From contig RCAB01000002.1 of the NCBI GenBank assembly GCA_003640385.1, positions 434,001 to 498,000 on the forward strand: 64,000 nucleotides of DNA, written 5' to 3'. The notes beneath the pieces are model-generated. The model was not told the origin of the DNA. It saw only the letters and a program-made list of their open reading frames with translations, and made no database searches. How positions within the stretch are numbered: the stretch's first letter is position 1; every line of letters begins with the position of its first letter. The DNA is from Setaria digitata (lineage: Eukaryota; Nematoda; Chromadorea; Rhabditida; Setariidae). Of the stretch, positions 28,501 to 41,600 are shown piece by piece. The position numbers and the translations under genes are program-made.

Positions 28501-30983
28501 ATGTGTGAAGAGAATGTTAAGGAGATCAGGTACTTGACGATGAACTCAAGGTGAGAAAGGTCATTTGAAACATAATACAGACAGTGAAATTTATCGCTAT
28601 CTACTGAACTAAAATGCGTAAAAACATAGTAATCTAAGAGACAGTTCCAACTATCTAAAATAAATATTCCAGTTGTTACCTGTTTACGTCAGGTCTTTTC
28701 GGTTATACAAACAGTAGCCAAGAAGCTAGAAATGAGCGGCCTAGAAGAAGTAATCTTTCTGCTCCCGACTACACACCTCAGTGAAATTTTTATTTCACTA
28801 TGCCTTGCCAACCAATTACCTCTGTGAGCCCTGATATTTAAAAGCTCTAATAAATTATGTTAAAAGAAGTGAATAACACTGAAATATGTGACAACAGTGA
28901 ATAATGGCAACAGCGATTGGTAAATTGAAGTAATTTAAATAATTGCTGTATTCATTCGTACATTATACAGTTAACTTTTTACTTTCTGAAATAATCTACG
29001 GAATGATAATTAAATTAATTGAACAGTTTTTGAAAAGTCGGAGAAAAACTGCCAGCAAGAACTGTTGTCCTAAATCGTGTCTTTTGCATGCATTTCATTG
29101 AGTTTTGTAATTCGACAAAAACAGCACTTTCTCTTTTTATTTCATCTATACATCACTCATTCCCTTATCACGTTTACACGGCGTCCGGTCTGTTGGGATT
29201 TTGACTTATGCAAAATTGAATATAATTACTAGTTAACAGAAGGTGTTTTTAATGAACTTCTTAAACTGAATTCAAAAAATTAATGACAGCACAGATTCAT
29301 TAGTAAAATAATCCAAGCTGTTTGTTGTCTGAGTTCGCTTTCTGATATAAAATATCTCAGTTCCTTAGAAAAACAGACTATGAAATTTGTGTGAAGTAAT
29401 AACTGAAAAAAAGATCGAACAGTTTTGGAGGATGTGTTGAAAATTTAATTTGCTCCAACCTATATCATATTATGAAACTATTTGGGAATAACACTTCCGA
29501 AAATGGAAGTAGAGGAAAAATTTGCATGCTGCAAGCAAAGGATGGCAAGGTAAACCTTATCACTCACACCATCTTCAGTACTGTTATTGTAATCAATCAT
29601 TTCGATACCTTCCGCTGGACAAACACAAACTTTACTGGCCTACAAGACAGGTAACAATCAGTTGTGTGGGAAAATAAATTTCAAGTAATTCGAATTATTT
29701 AAAAAGCTTTCTTTTAGTACATCTGGAACTTCCAGTGAATAATTAGTCAGATACAAAATCAATAGCAGTTTATTAATTGCGCCACATTATTGAAGATAGC
29801 AGCGATACAACAACTGCTAACATTATTAAGCTAGAAATTTATTGTGGTTGAAGACAGTTATATAAAGTCACATCGCTGAGACTTTGAACTATTTATCAAA
29901 CTTCTTCAATAAGAACAAATTAGAATAGATCCCACAGCTTTATAGTGTTTCTTCGTAAATCTATCAATAGAAGATTGAACAGTTCTGGAAAAAATTTGAT
30001 GAGAATAAAAAAAAACTATGCTTGTTTAAACTAATTCGTTTAAAAAACTTACTCGGTAGAAATTCTGAATATTTTTTAGCAGTAGTGATAGTCTTTTCAA
30101 GCTAGCTGTTGCGTGTGAGAGTGAATTTCTTTCGTCACGCATTATAATTAAATTCAACGTCTCTGACTCTCTGCAACGTAACCTTCCAGTTATCAAACTT
30201 GTAAATTTCTTATGCAGTTTTACCGCACTCTTTGTCTTAACAGTTGATTATATTTTGCTTTAGAAAAAGCAGATTGAAATACACTGATAAAATTAAATGC
30301 TTCTTAAAAATGCTGTGATTTTGATGCTAGTCCTAATAAGTTTTCTATTTAATGACAGTTAATATATCATAATAAACTGAAGAATGCAAATCTGAAAGAC
30401 AGAGAAAGTTTAGTCGTTTATATTTATTTATTGCTTCCTGTTATTCTAAAACGATTGATGTCATTCTTCTATGAATACGAAAATTAAGAAAGGATAGTTC
30501 AGAAATATGGAATTTACACGAAAACGAAGAGAAGGCTGAAGACGAAACCGTCACAGAGTTCTGAAAATCTCAAAAGATGTCCATGATGTGCTTCTCTTCG
30601 CCATGTCTTTTCCGGAAGTAAGGGATCTGAACCAGTGATACAATCCCTAAAAGACGAAGTCCTTGAAATTTTTGAATTCTTTTTTTTTGATAGAGTGAAC
30701 AATTTGTAAAATTATTTTGTTTTAAAAAAATTGTAGATTGTAACATCATTATAAGATCAAGGAAAATGACTTCAAAAAAAAAAACTATCCTTGCCACCAA
30801 GCTAAATTTAGTAAGAATTAACTCTTTCAAGTGAATTAAATTTAATGAAATTAAAGATCTGTTCTTCAAAAAAGAAAAGATGGGTATGAAAATGAACTTT
30901 ATCCATGCAGCAAGTGGCTTATTCCAGAACTGTTCTTCCTTCTCTTCTTGCAGATTGTGATGACTGCAAGACTGATCATGCAT
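7599..30983 (-). CDS. grdn-1: Girdin/Daple (CCDC88) homologue, 31 exons
   Basis: HOOK-domain coiled-coil scaffold of the CCDC88 family, which links actin, microtubule/centrosome and Wnt-Dishevelled machinery. Exons: 30898-30983, 30518-30646, 30053-30170, 26526-26595, 21528-21670, 20459-20611, 20190-20277, 20011-20104, 19020-19173, 18707-18793, 18262-18420, 17929-18161, 17571-17718, 17162-17293, 16770-16994, 16172-16333, 15561-15889, 13633-13711, 13466-13573, 12237-12305, 12024-12110, 11722-11859, 11445-11590, 11190-11370, 10858-10981, 10420-10592, 9743-10178, 8371-8466, 8165-8290, 7920-8092, 7599-7838; total 1,561 residues. The N-terminal HOOK domain shows [35 protein letters not shown] and [20 protein letters not shown]. 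The coiled coil includes [18 protein letters not shown], very like girdin, and [12 protein letters not shown] near its end. The tail is Ser-rich with PPPPPY and PPPPY motifs and ends EYGCV, a Daple-like PDZ ligand. No GBA motif was seen. The weakest junction is 10858/10592. Confidence 0.9.
12885..13015. repeat. Imperfect ATC/ATT trinucleotide-like low-complexity tract
   Basis: A run of TATCAT/CATTAT/CACTAT units without a strict period, inside an intron of the girdin homologue. The Tyr/His-rich open frame it creates on the plus strand is an artefact. Confidence 0.8.
23451..23470. repeat. Perfect 20-base palindrome
   Basis: TGTTTTGCGTACGCAAAACA is its own reverse complement with no loop. It lies in the 4.9-kb intron of the girdin homologue (21671-26525), in a patch that also contains an imperfect direct repeat (about 23477-23502 and 23510-23535) and a short ACATTCTTGC/GCAAGAATGT inverted pair near 23555 and 23594. 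It could be a dimeric transcription-factor site or a mobile-element remnant; neither can be shown here. Confidence 0.9.
25863..25884. repeat. (AG)11 microsatellite
   Basis: Uninterrupted AG repeat in the large intron of the girdin homologue. Confidence 0.97.
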
Positions 30984-33900
30984 GTTGTATGCTGCTCACT
31001 GCCTATTGAAAATTATTTTATGAAAGCATACTAAATTATCACATAGTGGCTGATGGCATCTGATGGTCTGAAATTAAAAATTAGGATAACAATTTAAAAA
31101 TTCCACAAACAATTTTCGCTTCTACAAATAATATCAGGCGCATCGTATCCTCCAAAAAAGTAATTGCTTTGCATTTTAAATATTCTATCTAGAAAAAAAA
31201 GTGGGTTGAGAATATATCATCCATATATCCCATCAGAACTGAGGAGGCATTTCATGAAAATACTTGCCTTTGAATTCTGATCAAACCGATAAGAGACAAG
31301 AAGATGAAATGGAAATGAAAGACGGAAAGTTGAAAATTACTTTAAGTAATTTAAATAACAATTTTAGCGAATAAAAAAATTAGTCAAAAAAGAAATGAAA
31401 ATTATTTATGTGCAAATTGATGCAACAAACTTCTTATACAAAATATTATAAATTTTTTATTGAAAACTGAAAAGTTTTGCTGAGAATAAAATGTTTTGTC
31501 AAACACTAAAACATATGTTTATTAACAGCCATTGATAAGAACTCTCCTAATTTTTCAGTCTATAGTCCTTAGAGTAATCCAGTTCACGTAACGGAACGAT
31601 CCAGTTTCCCAAAATTCTACATTAACAATCTAGCTTCTCAGAATAGCATTTTGATTTAGCCTTTTCACAACAAAACAGTTTTTGAAACTTAGTGAATACA
31701 ATTTTGAGATCGATAAAGAACCGACATATTGTACGAGAACCTTTTCATTCACTATGGAGACCAGTGAACGACTACTGATAAGTTAGACTTTTGAATCGGT
31801 TGCTAAGGAAGTACGCCACTCTCTTGAAACGAAGAGTAGACATTGGTATGAAGAGTTATAGTTAATAACAAAGTCAGAAACACCAGGCAGATATTAGTTG
31901 TTTTTGGGCACTAAAATAAGACTCTTTGCAGAAGAAAGTGTCCGTCCACATTATTGAGACAAAGGTAAAAAATATTCATTAACGATCGTCTAATTATTAT
32001 TGAACTAGCAGAAGAGAATTTTTCAGTTCTTCATAAAATTTATTGAAGTTTGATAAACGGAATATTTTTCATTAAAAATGTTTAGAAAAGAAATGATAAA
32101 GGTTTCGAATGTCTCTTCCACTAACGATTTTCTGAGAGATGAAAAAGGATTCATAGTACTATTTCTTCTGCACAATTATAAAGCGAAAGACACTTAGTGC
32201 CATATATGTGAGTAATAATCATTTCATACGAACTATTTTTTCCAGCTCCAAAGGCTATTATTCGAAAAAAAAGCGTTAGTAAACAACCAACGGTGGTTAA
32301 TTACGCAAACTGCTCCACCAAATATAATGATAGGTAGTTAAATGATTGATTGGAATCTGTTAATCTATGACCATAGTCTGGAAAAGGCTTAGACTTTGGA
32401 CCACTATTATTTAATTGCATTACTATATTAGGATCCATGTAATTTAGACTGGAAAAACGGAAAAATTAGAGAAGTCACTGAAAACAGCTTGTCCCTTCTG
32501 CCAATCTTTGGACTTGAAAATGCTTTACCATGAATAGATTCTTTAAAACTAGTTCAGTTTGAAAGAGCCGTATATCAAGATCAAATTTTGGTTAGCATCA
32601 AGATGAAGTACTTTAAGAAACACAAGATGTAGCATTATCATTTCCGAACATTTTAGAAAGACGTTTCACAAGCAGTTAGAACTTCATGAAATAAGATTGA
32701 TTTCAGATTTTAAATTTTATGGAATGTAAATATTTAAATTTGTAAATGCAAATATTTTGAATTTTTTAATGTTATTATTGGAATGTAAATATCTTCAAGG
32801 TATATAGTTAAAATTTAAGAAAATGACGTGGTTATCAGGGGTATGTGACCATCTTTTCATTCTTTCTTTTTACCTTTCTCTCCCGTCCTTTGACATGCAA
32901 TTAACAGTAAATAGTTAAGCTCTAATTTTAATTTAGAAACGTAAATTTTAATTAGTACCGATCGACAAAATTTCGTTCCATTTTTTCAAAAAAAAAGATT
33001 TTTAAGGACATTGCAGAGTCTTAAAAATTTTGGTTTACGTTAAGTTTCAATTGTCGCTCAAAAAAAAAAAAGAAAAAAAAACCATTTTCTAATCATCTGC
33101 CACAAAAAATTTAAATTGTTATGAAAATTTTAAATCAATGAAGGAAATATTTTGAACCGATTATGATGAAACTTAAAAATTCTTTAATTGAGTTTTACGT
33201 ATAACTCCAAATAATTCACTAGTGATACTGCCTTTTTCGAAGATTTGTTCAATATCAGGAAGGGAACTGAAAATATATGCAAAGAAAAATCAAAAGTAAA
33301 AAATCTAAAAGTCCACGATAAGTTTATACTTATCTTTTTAAGTATAATTATGACTGAAAAGTTGTAACACTGAAGCAGATTTGTAAGCGTCTGAAGGTAA
33401 ATTGTTGCTTTCAAAAATATTCATAATATTATCTTCGAATTACCTGAAATTTCACTTTTTAATCTCTTTCTACTTTCAAACTTTCAACTGATAACGGCAA
33501 ATAACGAAATTTTGAATTGTTCCAGTTAAAGTAGATAGAAAGTGAAAGATGAAGTTAGAGCCCGAGGACTTTCCCATATTTCGTTTAATGATTCCAGTCT
33601 ATTTCTAAAGAAATATGGTTTCGAATTCTATTAATTATATGATCTAGACTGACTTCCACTCTATCTGCTCAAATTTGGATATGGATTTTAGAAAGTTTTC
33701 AAAATTTGCTAAGAATTTCAAGAAGCCTCCTCAATCACTTCAAAAAGTAAAAATGTAATATACGAATTGTTTTCTTCATCTTCGTTGACCTAATTGCTGA
33801 ATGGATTTTTTTCTTAATGAATCAACATGATAACTAATTACATCCTCATGATGGCAAGTCATTGTTGAAGTTATTTATTGTTGGCTTTAATTTAATCAAC

Positions 33901-35685
33901 TAATTCGCAAACTTTTTGACAAGTCATCTTTCAGCTTAAAATTTCTGAAATTCCTATTTCCAGTAAGACCCAAAACTTGATCACTTCTACCTCCGTCGGA
34001 AAATACCATCCCGAGAATTTCCTATTTCTATCAAGTTCGAGCAACACACTTTAATTTTAATTAATTGAAACCGAGATCTATAAAGAATAAATGGCGCAAA
34101 GTTAAACAATTTGGGTTTCAGACTTTAAGTTTTTCTAGTTTCAAATTTTGAGAGGAAACTTTGACGTTTTACAAACCGATTCATTTCACCAAAGGGTAGC
34201 AGAGTACAGTTATAAAATTACAATATATAAAATTAACCATCTAAACCATTAGAAATTTAGAAATTTGCCAAACAGACTCGAATGTTGTCCAAAGATTCCT
34301 TATCAGAAGTTCTTGGATCTCACAAATGGTTTCAATTGCAACGGAAAGATTTATTTAAAAAATTCTGGAAGCATTCGTCCCCATTCTTATTAGTCGCTAA
34401 TGATTATTTATTTGTATTACCTTCTTTTATTTTGATTTTATTATTTTTGAACCAGATGATCCCCTGTTGCCAGCTAAACCCTAAATAATTTGAAATTTCC
34501 TTTTTTTGACACCGTTTTCTTCATCGAACTTGTTCAAACAAAACAAACGGGAAGAATGGAGTTGCTAGCAGTACCACGGCTGCATTTATGTGCTCCCTGA
34601 TTCACTTATTTCAACTTCGTGAATTTCGGAATTAAAGAAAAAGAATTTCAAATTAAGTCCGGTGCAGTAATTTCACAAAACGGAAAATCAATTTTAAAGG
34701 AGAAAACTATTAAGTAGTTAAATGACCTCCAAATTCCTAGTGAGATAAAGACAGAAAATTAAATAGATTGAAACGAACCACTGGTTACGAAGCATTCCGA
34801 TACATACTTGTAAATTTCTAAAATTTCGATGAATCATGAAACCCAACCCCAGTATTGTTTTTGCAAAGTAATAAAACTGTGAGGCCAATATATAACCTCG
34901 TTTTTTTCTTTTTTTTTTTTGCTTGAATTGCTGCTTGGTAACTTCATAACTAATGCTTTGATACCTATCAATAATGACATATTCAACAAAACTGCATTTT
35001 ATATGACTCGGTCAGAGAATTATGTGCTTTTCAATTTGTCTCTATGATGTAATTAAGGACCACTCATTATATTTCATACGTGATGATGCTTTACGAAAAT
35101 TTTTGGTTCAAAACTTTGATTAATAAGAAAATAAACACATATAGGTAAAACAAAAAACAAAATTCAATTACAGAAAAACGGAAATTTCAAATAAACTTTG
35201 CAAAGTCAACTGCCAAATAGCAAAGCAATAAAATATTGCTAGAGAAGAGAGTCCATGCTTCAACGGTTATCCGCAAAATAAGATCACTTTCAAATTTACA
35301 CTTGATATTTTAGTTTTTGATTAGTTTACACATATTATCTATTTGGCAGACAATCTTAAGGAAAATTCCACGAAAACATAGACATTTCGGAGAAATTATT
35401 TCAAAAACCGTTGAAATCACAGGTTCTGTTACCATAAATTAGGTGGCTGGAAATGAATATGGGACAAGAATTGTAATTTCTTATTGAACAATGATCAAAA
35501 AACGTAAAAGCCACCCAAAAATTACCAATATGTCATCAATATCGCTCAGACGGGTGGCAGGTATGGTAAAAGTGTAAGTTTGATGCATCAATATTTTTCG
35601 CCTTGATGATTTCCCAGAATGATTTAAGGTTACCTTCAAAAGGAACTATTTCCAAGAATACTGGAAATAACAGTTTCAAAAAAGA
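30984..35685. other. Intergenic stretch, no gene recognised
   Basis: Lies upstream of the girdin homologue's first ATG and downstream of the PRPF39 stop codon. Only short chance open frames are present (for example 33184-33414 minus and 34282-34488 plus). It should contain the girdin promoter and the PRPF39 3'UTR. No repeat family or RNA gene was recognised. Confidence 0.6.
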
Positions 35686-38600
35686 TCACTGCTGAACATA
35701 ATTAGGTTGAATGGTTGTCAAAACAGGTACTGGTTGAACTATCGCTGGTGGTTGCTGTTGCTGTCCTGGATAATAATACTGAGTTGCATTGGCTATTGGA
35801 GGCTGCTGTTGAGCAGCTGTAGCTGCTGTCGGCATTGTTCCATACGCTACCGCTACTGCTGCTACACCTTTAAATTATGTGAACTTCGAGAATCAAATAT
35901 TCTCTTCCAGTAAATTATCACCTAATTGAGTTAACATTTTGTTACAAAACCAAAATCATAACAACTTTGGTGGTGTAGGCAATTGTGCGCTCCACAAAGC
36001 GACCGTTCACAAAGTTGAAGATTTTTGTGCAAAAGATGCATTGGTTTTTACTTCGAAGGAAAGAAGAAACGCAAAACTATCAAATTTAAAATGTGATGAA
36101 CCACTTAGATCATTCTTCATGAAATTAAACTACTTCTTATCTGAAATCCACATGGCTTACCATTGTCAGTACTAGACGCAGCAGTATAATACTGTTGTTG
36201 CTGAGCTGTTGAATATGTGGTGTAACATGTGGTTGTTCGCACTTTTTTATCAAGTGGGTCTCTAAAAGTGAATAGTCCAATCCTTTCGTGATTTAGTGAT
36301 ATATGGATATTTAAAAATTTGTGATATCGAATTCAAGCAAACTCTTTCTAAGGAAAAAAGAAATAGCTTACCCGGAACCCCTTACATCCGCAGCTCGTTT
36401 GTTCGGTACAGCTACATTCTCAATACTTTTCTGAAGTTGTGTGTGATACTCCAGGTGTTTTTGTAAGCTGCAACAGAGAAATTACTGGGCCACTCTTCAC
36501 ATTCCAATTTCACGAATTTCTTTTTTTAGTGAATATTTAACTTTTAATATTTTTAGATATGGACCCCCCTACCACTAAATTTTTTAGTAGTGACGGATAA
36601 GTTGACTTATTAAAACGCTGTCAATGAGTCAACGACAGAATAAAGAATCTAGTGAATTCAAGTATGAAATTACACTAAGCAAAAATAAAAATGGATAAAA
36701 TTATTTCAAAATATCTAAGTAAACAAGGAACTATAAAAGAAATAAAAAACTACTCAAAAAGTCCAACAACTAAAGAAATAAAACGGCTTAAAATAAATAA
36801 GAAATTTTATCTGAAATCTAATAATCTTTAAGAAATATTTGGAAAATAAAAACGGTGATGGATTAATGTTTCAATAATTTTCCTGCTACTTCGAATAAAA
36901 AAAAAAAATAGCTTCTTGAAATCTGCAATATGTAAGGCTGTTTAAATGGCACTAGAAATCAAAGATTTTAGAACTAACGCTTCCACATCGGTCCCCAAAT
37001 CTTCTAAAAAGTCCAACTTTCTCTGTGAAAAACGCAATTTATCTTCGTCAGAAAGCTGGTCACTTGCAAGAACTTCATTCAATGCTTCAATCACACATTG
37101 TTCATTGAATAATGGTGCCGTGTAGGCCAAATCAATCAGAGCCAAGTATAACTGTGGATTGCTCTAAATGGTTTTTCGTTTTATGCAAATTGGGGATACT
37201 TGAGAAACAAAGAATGGAAAAAGAAGAGTATTTGAAGTTATAACAAACAGTCCAAGAATTGTTCCAATGAGGGAACAAAAAATGATGCTGTACGTGACAA
37301 AATTAAGATTTGTCAACTCCCGCTCACCTTATCTCGATTTATTGCATCTCTGATGATTTTTTCAGCCAATCTACGATCATTTCGTGTTTTGGCATGAAAT
37401 CTTGCCAGTTTCAAGGCATAAAATGCAGAAAGTTTACGCGGAGTGCGGGAATCATGTATGAGACGCTCAAAACGTGATATTACAGATGAATAGTCCGGTG
37501 AATCCCTGCAAGCGAATTTCTTCATTTACTCAACAGATTGGTCGAAAAAAATTTTTTTCTGAGGATCGAAATAAAACTATTACTACTCAGATGTAGAATT
37601 TAACGTATTAAGCGGAAAACTAACCTGTCACCTGCTTGTTTCATCGCAAACCGTCGCTCGATTCCAATTCTACGTAGTGCAATAACGGCATATCCTGGAT
37701 AGCGATGATCAAAATTTGCCAAGATTGAATTGGCCTTCTCAAAATCACCTGTAAAATCTATGCACTATTCCAAAATAACAACCAATATGTACTTAACTTT
37801 ATTATCTTTATAAGACCTCATAATTTAACGATAATATAAGGAAAAGAATTAGGGAAAAGACCTTACCTGTAAATCCTACAGTTACATTAACAGTTTTTTA
37901 ATTCGAATTCCATAGTGGCTCTAAATTAAAAACCTCAAAGATACTGAAAATAAACATAACAGATGCTTATTCACAAAGACATCTGGAAGTGTAAATTATC
38001 TTACATATCGTAACTGCAGCACTTCGCTTCTCGAACAAAAAGAAAAAAAATTAAGTGTCGTAAACTGCGCAAACGAGCGTTCCCAGAAAATTCAAGAAAC
38101 TAGGACTTTGAAGCACACCGTTTGTTACCCTTTTAAGTTTGATGTCCATGAATTAAACACTAGGATCAAGCACAGTGGTACAAGGTGTTGGTCCATTAGT
38201 ACCATTTCTATGGGACTAATTAAGCCACTTTTAATACGAATATTCATACGAGTCATTACATTGTGAAGGTTTGACTCCAACAATTTAAAAATATAGTAGA
38301 GAAAAGGGGAATTAATTACTTTCAAATAATCTTAAATAAATTAAGCACTACTTCCTCCAAAGTATTACAAAGCTAACAATTTCCACTTCGGAAAATCCTT
38401 ATTATTATGCGCTGAAATATGTTGAGTACCGAAAGCAATGAAGCGACACTACGCAGTACAAATGAAAGTACTTTAATTATCATTATATCACGCGCCAGTA
38501 TCCTCGAATGCAGGAGACCAAAAATCGGCTTTCACTTTTAAAATCAGATGCAACAACCAGGTACAAAGACCCTAATAACTATAGATTACCCTACATTAAA

Positions 38601-41600
38601 ACGCTGTTTCAGTATATCCAAAATAGTTTCAAAACCTAGAAATATAAGCAGATGTCAGAACTGCGATCTCCACTGATGACGTTAAAAACTGTTATTGGTA
38701 ACTTAGTCAAAAGAATGCTACTGCGCCGAAACAGCTAGATTTCAATGAAGTCACATTCCTCATTTTTTCATCAAATAACTATAACAGATCATATTTTACC
38801 AAGTACTGAAGAGAAATAAAATTATTGTACCAAATCTCAGTTCAGACTCAGTTTTTTAAAAACCCACTGCTGTTCTATTCACCCAAAACATTTCTGCTGC
38901 GGAAAATGATAGAGGCTATAGCAATTATAAAATCCGCCTATTTTCTGATATAATGACTTTCTTAACCCCTAAAATACAACAGTTTCTTATCTAATAAAAA
39001 TCATGCAGACTTCGGTGGATGGGATTTTCTGAGTTTGGAAGTGCTCAGTTCATGGTGAAGTACTTCTTAATGATGGAGTTGCCGGAACTTTATTTAAAAA
39101 AGAAAAAACCTGGATGCAGAATTAGTTATCCTACTCAGTTACAAACGACCACAGAAACAAACAAACTAAAAAATTTGCCAGATGAAATTCCCATTAGGAT
39201 AAGACACTCACATGATAAAGAACTTGCCACAGGCCTGTGTGAGAAATAGTGAGAAGAGAAATCCGTTTTATCAGATTACTTAAATTTGCTTTGTAATTCA
39301 AACATTCACCAAATTCTACTAGCCATTAAACAAGGCCAGAGTACGAGGAAATTTAATATTATTTCAAGCAAGTAATCTCACTAAATTCTTATAAAGAACC
39401 ATCTTCTATACCGAACAAGCCGACTAACTGTAACAAGTACGAACGGATTGTGACCCTCCCTCGCTCTAAATCTGTCAAATTTCGTTTCAACGCATTAAAT
39501 TTTCCTCTTATTTAAGGACACTTCGGCGGCTTCTGGAACTTCTCAGAGTTTCAAACTGTTGAAAACGAGGAAAAAAAATTTGTCTCGTAACTTGAATGAG
39601 CTGATGGTCTGATGAAATTCCCCAAATTAGAAAAATTGACACTCTCCTCATCTTGGAATGAATAAAAATGGAATTCATTGCACTGCACTTGAAAACTATC
39701 ACCACTTCTCTCTAATTATTTTCTAAAAACCATACTTGCCATCCAGTTGCCAGACGAGTGCAGCACCGTGAGTGAATGTTGTCTGCTGACGGGTGATAAT
39801 ACTTTAGCTTATCATCAAACTTAACCACATGAATGAATGAACGGAAAAAGAGATCACCGGTTCGTATATCACAAATATCACAATTGCTGTAGTCATTACC
39901 ATTTTTTTCTTCGAAGGCGCTGTAAGCAAGGTGCACATTCGGTTTGCGAGGTAAGTGAACTTCAGTTGCTCGACGAAAAACACTACGAGCACGACTGGCT
40001 TCCCCAATACTCTCCAGGTAACGAGCATACTGTAATTAGATTTAGATGCTTGATTAGTGCTGTTGATAAAAAAAAGAGAACCAAAACGTTATCATTTTTC
40101 ATATTCATGCACTGTCTATTTAATGATGCAGAAGTCAAAAGTGCTTACCTTGATCCACATTTCTTCATACAGAGCACAAGCAATCAAACACCTTTCGAAT
40201 AGAATTACAATACGTGTGATATCACCACACTCCACTTCAAAATCAAGGTAAGAGCGCCAATTACGCAACTGCGCGCGTTCTAATGGTTTTACATGAAAAT
40301 ACGGTCGTTTTATCTGGAAAGGCAATTATCTTTCATTTTAGAACTACAAGAATAAACAATTTATTGAAAAATTACGTAAAAGGTAACTTTATTTTTAAAA
40401 AAACGTACATTTTCTTCAAATGTCCAGCGTCGACTAACTTCTTGCTCATTTAATAAATATTTTTTATTTCGTCGCTCGATTATCTCCGCACGTAAAACAC
40501 GTAAAGCTTCCTCACAGTGCTGCAAAGAAATTTGCAATTTGCTCAGAAACAGTGAGTAAGGAAAATTGTGGACAATATTTCACAAAGAATGAAGAAAAAA
40601 AAAGAAACCTTCCGCCTCGTAAAAATCTTTTTTGGAGGTTCTTCTCCATTTTCCGGAATGCAGTCTGGCGGAGAATCATCGATGAAATCTTCCAATAGAA
40701 ACAGATCACCATCAACTATATTATGTAAATCTCCTTCAACCTGTAATGAATTTTTCAAAGAAAACCGACAAAGCAGCAAATAATTAGGATTATAAACAAA
40801 TAAATTCATCACCTATCAAGTAAACTCACTTTCGCAAAAATTTCACTGTATTCATCTTGACTTACTACTCGATCCGGTTCGTTTGAATTTACAAAAGTCT
40901 TGTACCTGGAAAAAAGTAGATCCATGAAATAAAAAAAGCGATAAGAGTTCCAAATGTGAAAATTCAAAAGAACATATTTACAGCAACAATAATGGTGATG
41001 AGATTGACAGTAAACTTCAGTGGTAGAAAATTTTGCACACAATACCAAAGCAAATGGTGACATTGAAAGGCTAAGGAGAGATTTCTGCTAATTATCAAAA
41101 CAAACATACTTATCAAAATGATTATTGTAAAGCAATGTGGGTATGCTTAATATCTGATCAAAAAGTGCCCCAGCTCGTACAGTTTCACCATTACTTAACT
41201 CCCAGTTGATGTATTCATCCCAAAGTTTGTCCGAACGGAACTCCATCCCACACGCTTCGATTGCATGGTCATAAATTCTGCAAGCATGTCGAACTGATCA
41301 TAAGTTTCGAGAATTATATATATAAACATATTACTGATGACATGTAAACATACAATCTAATCTTTTGCACTGAATTCTCCTGATGTTGAACAATTTCTTT
41401 AACGAAAGCAATGTAATGAAGCCACAGATCAACACTTAATGGTACGGCTGTGACTCCACGTTCATAAACCTGAAAAAATATTATGTTCCCACAATATTAC
41501 GTAATTAAGTTTAATAGTCTTTTGCAGTATGCTTTTCCTTCTTTAACATATTTAGCTAAATGCCATATAAAAAAAAGTAATAACAAAGACCATGACTTTT

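Noticed and set aside
33184..33414. KATIYLQTLTNLLQCYN, resembling a HOOK-domain helix
   Set aside because: No acceptor keeps the frame open, the donor phase does not fit, and the true HOOK exon was found at 30053-30170.
39740..39790. Apparent PRPF39 exon reading [10 protein letters not shown] with a GCAAGT donor
   Set aside because: The neighbouring exons already join in phase and give [16 protein letters not shown], the conserved HAT spacing; this insert would disrupt it.
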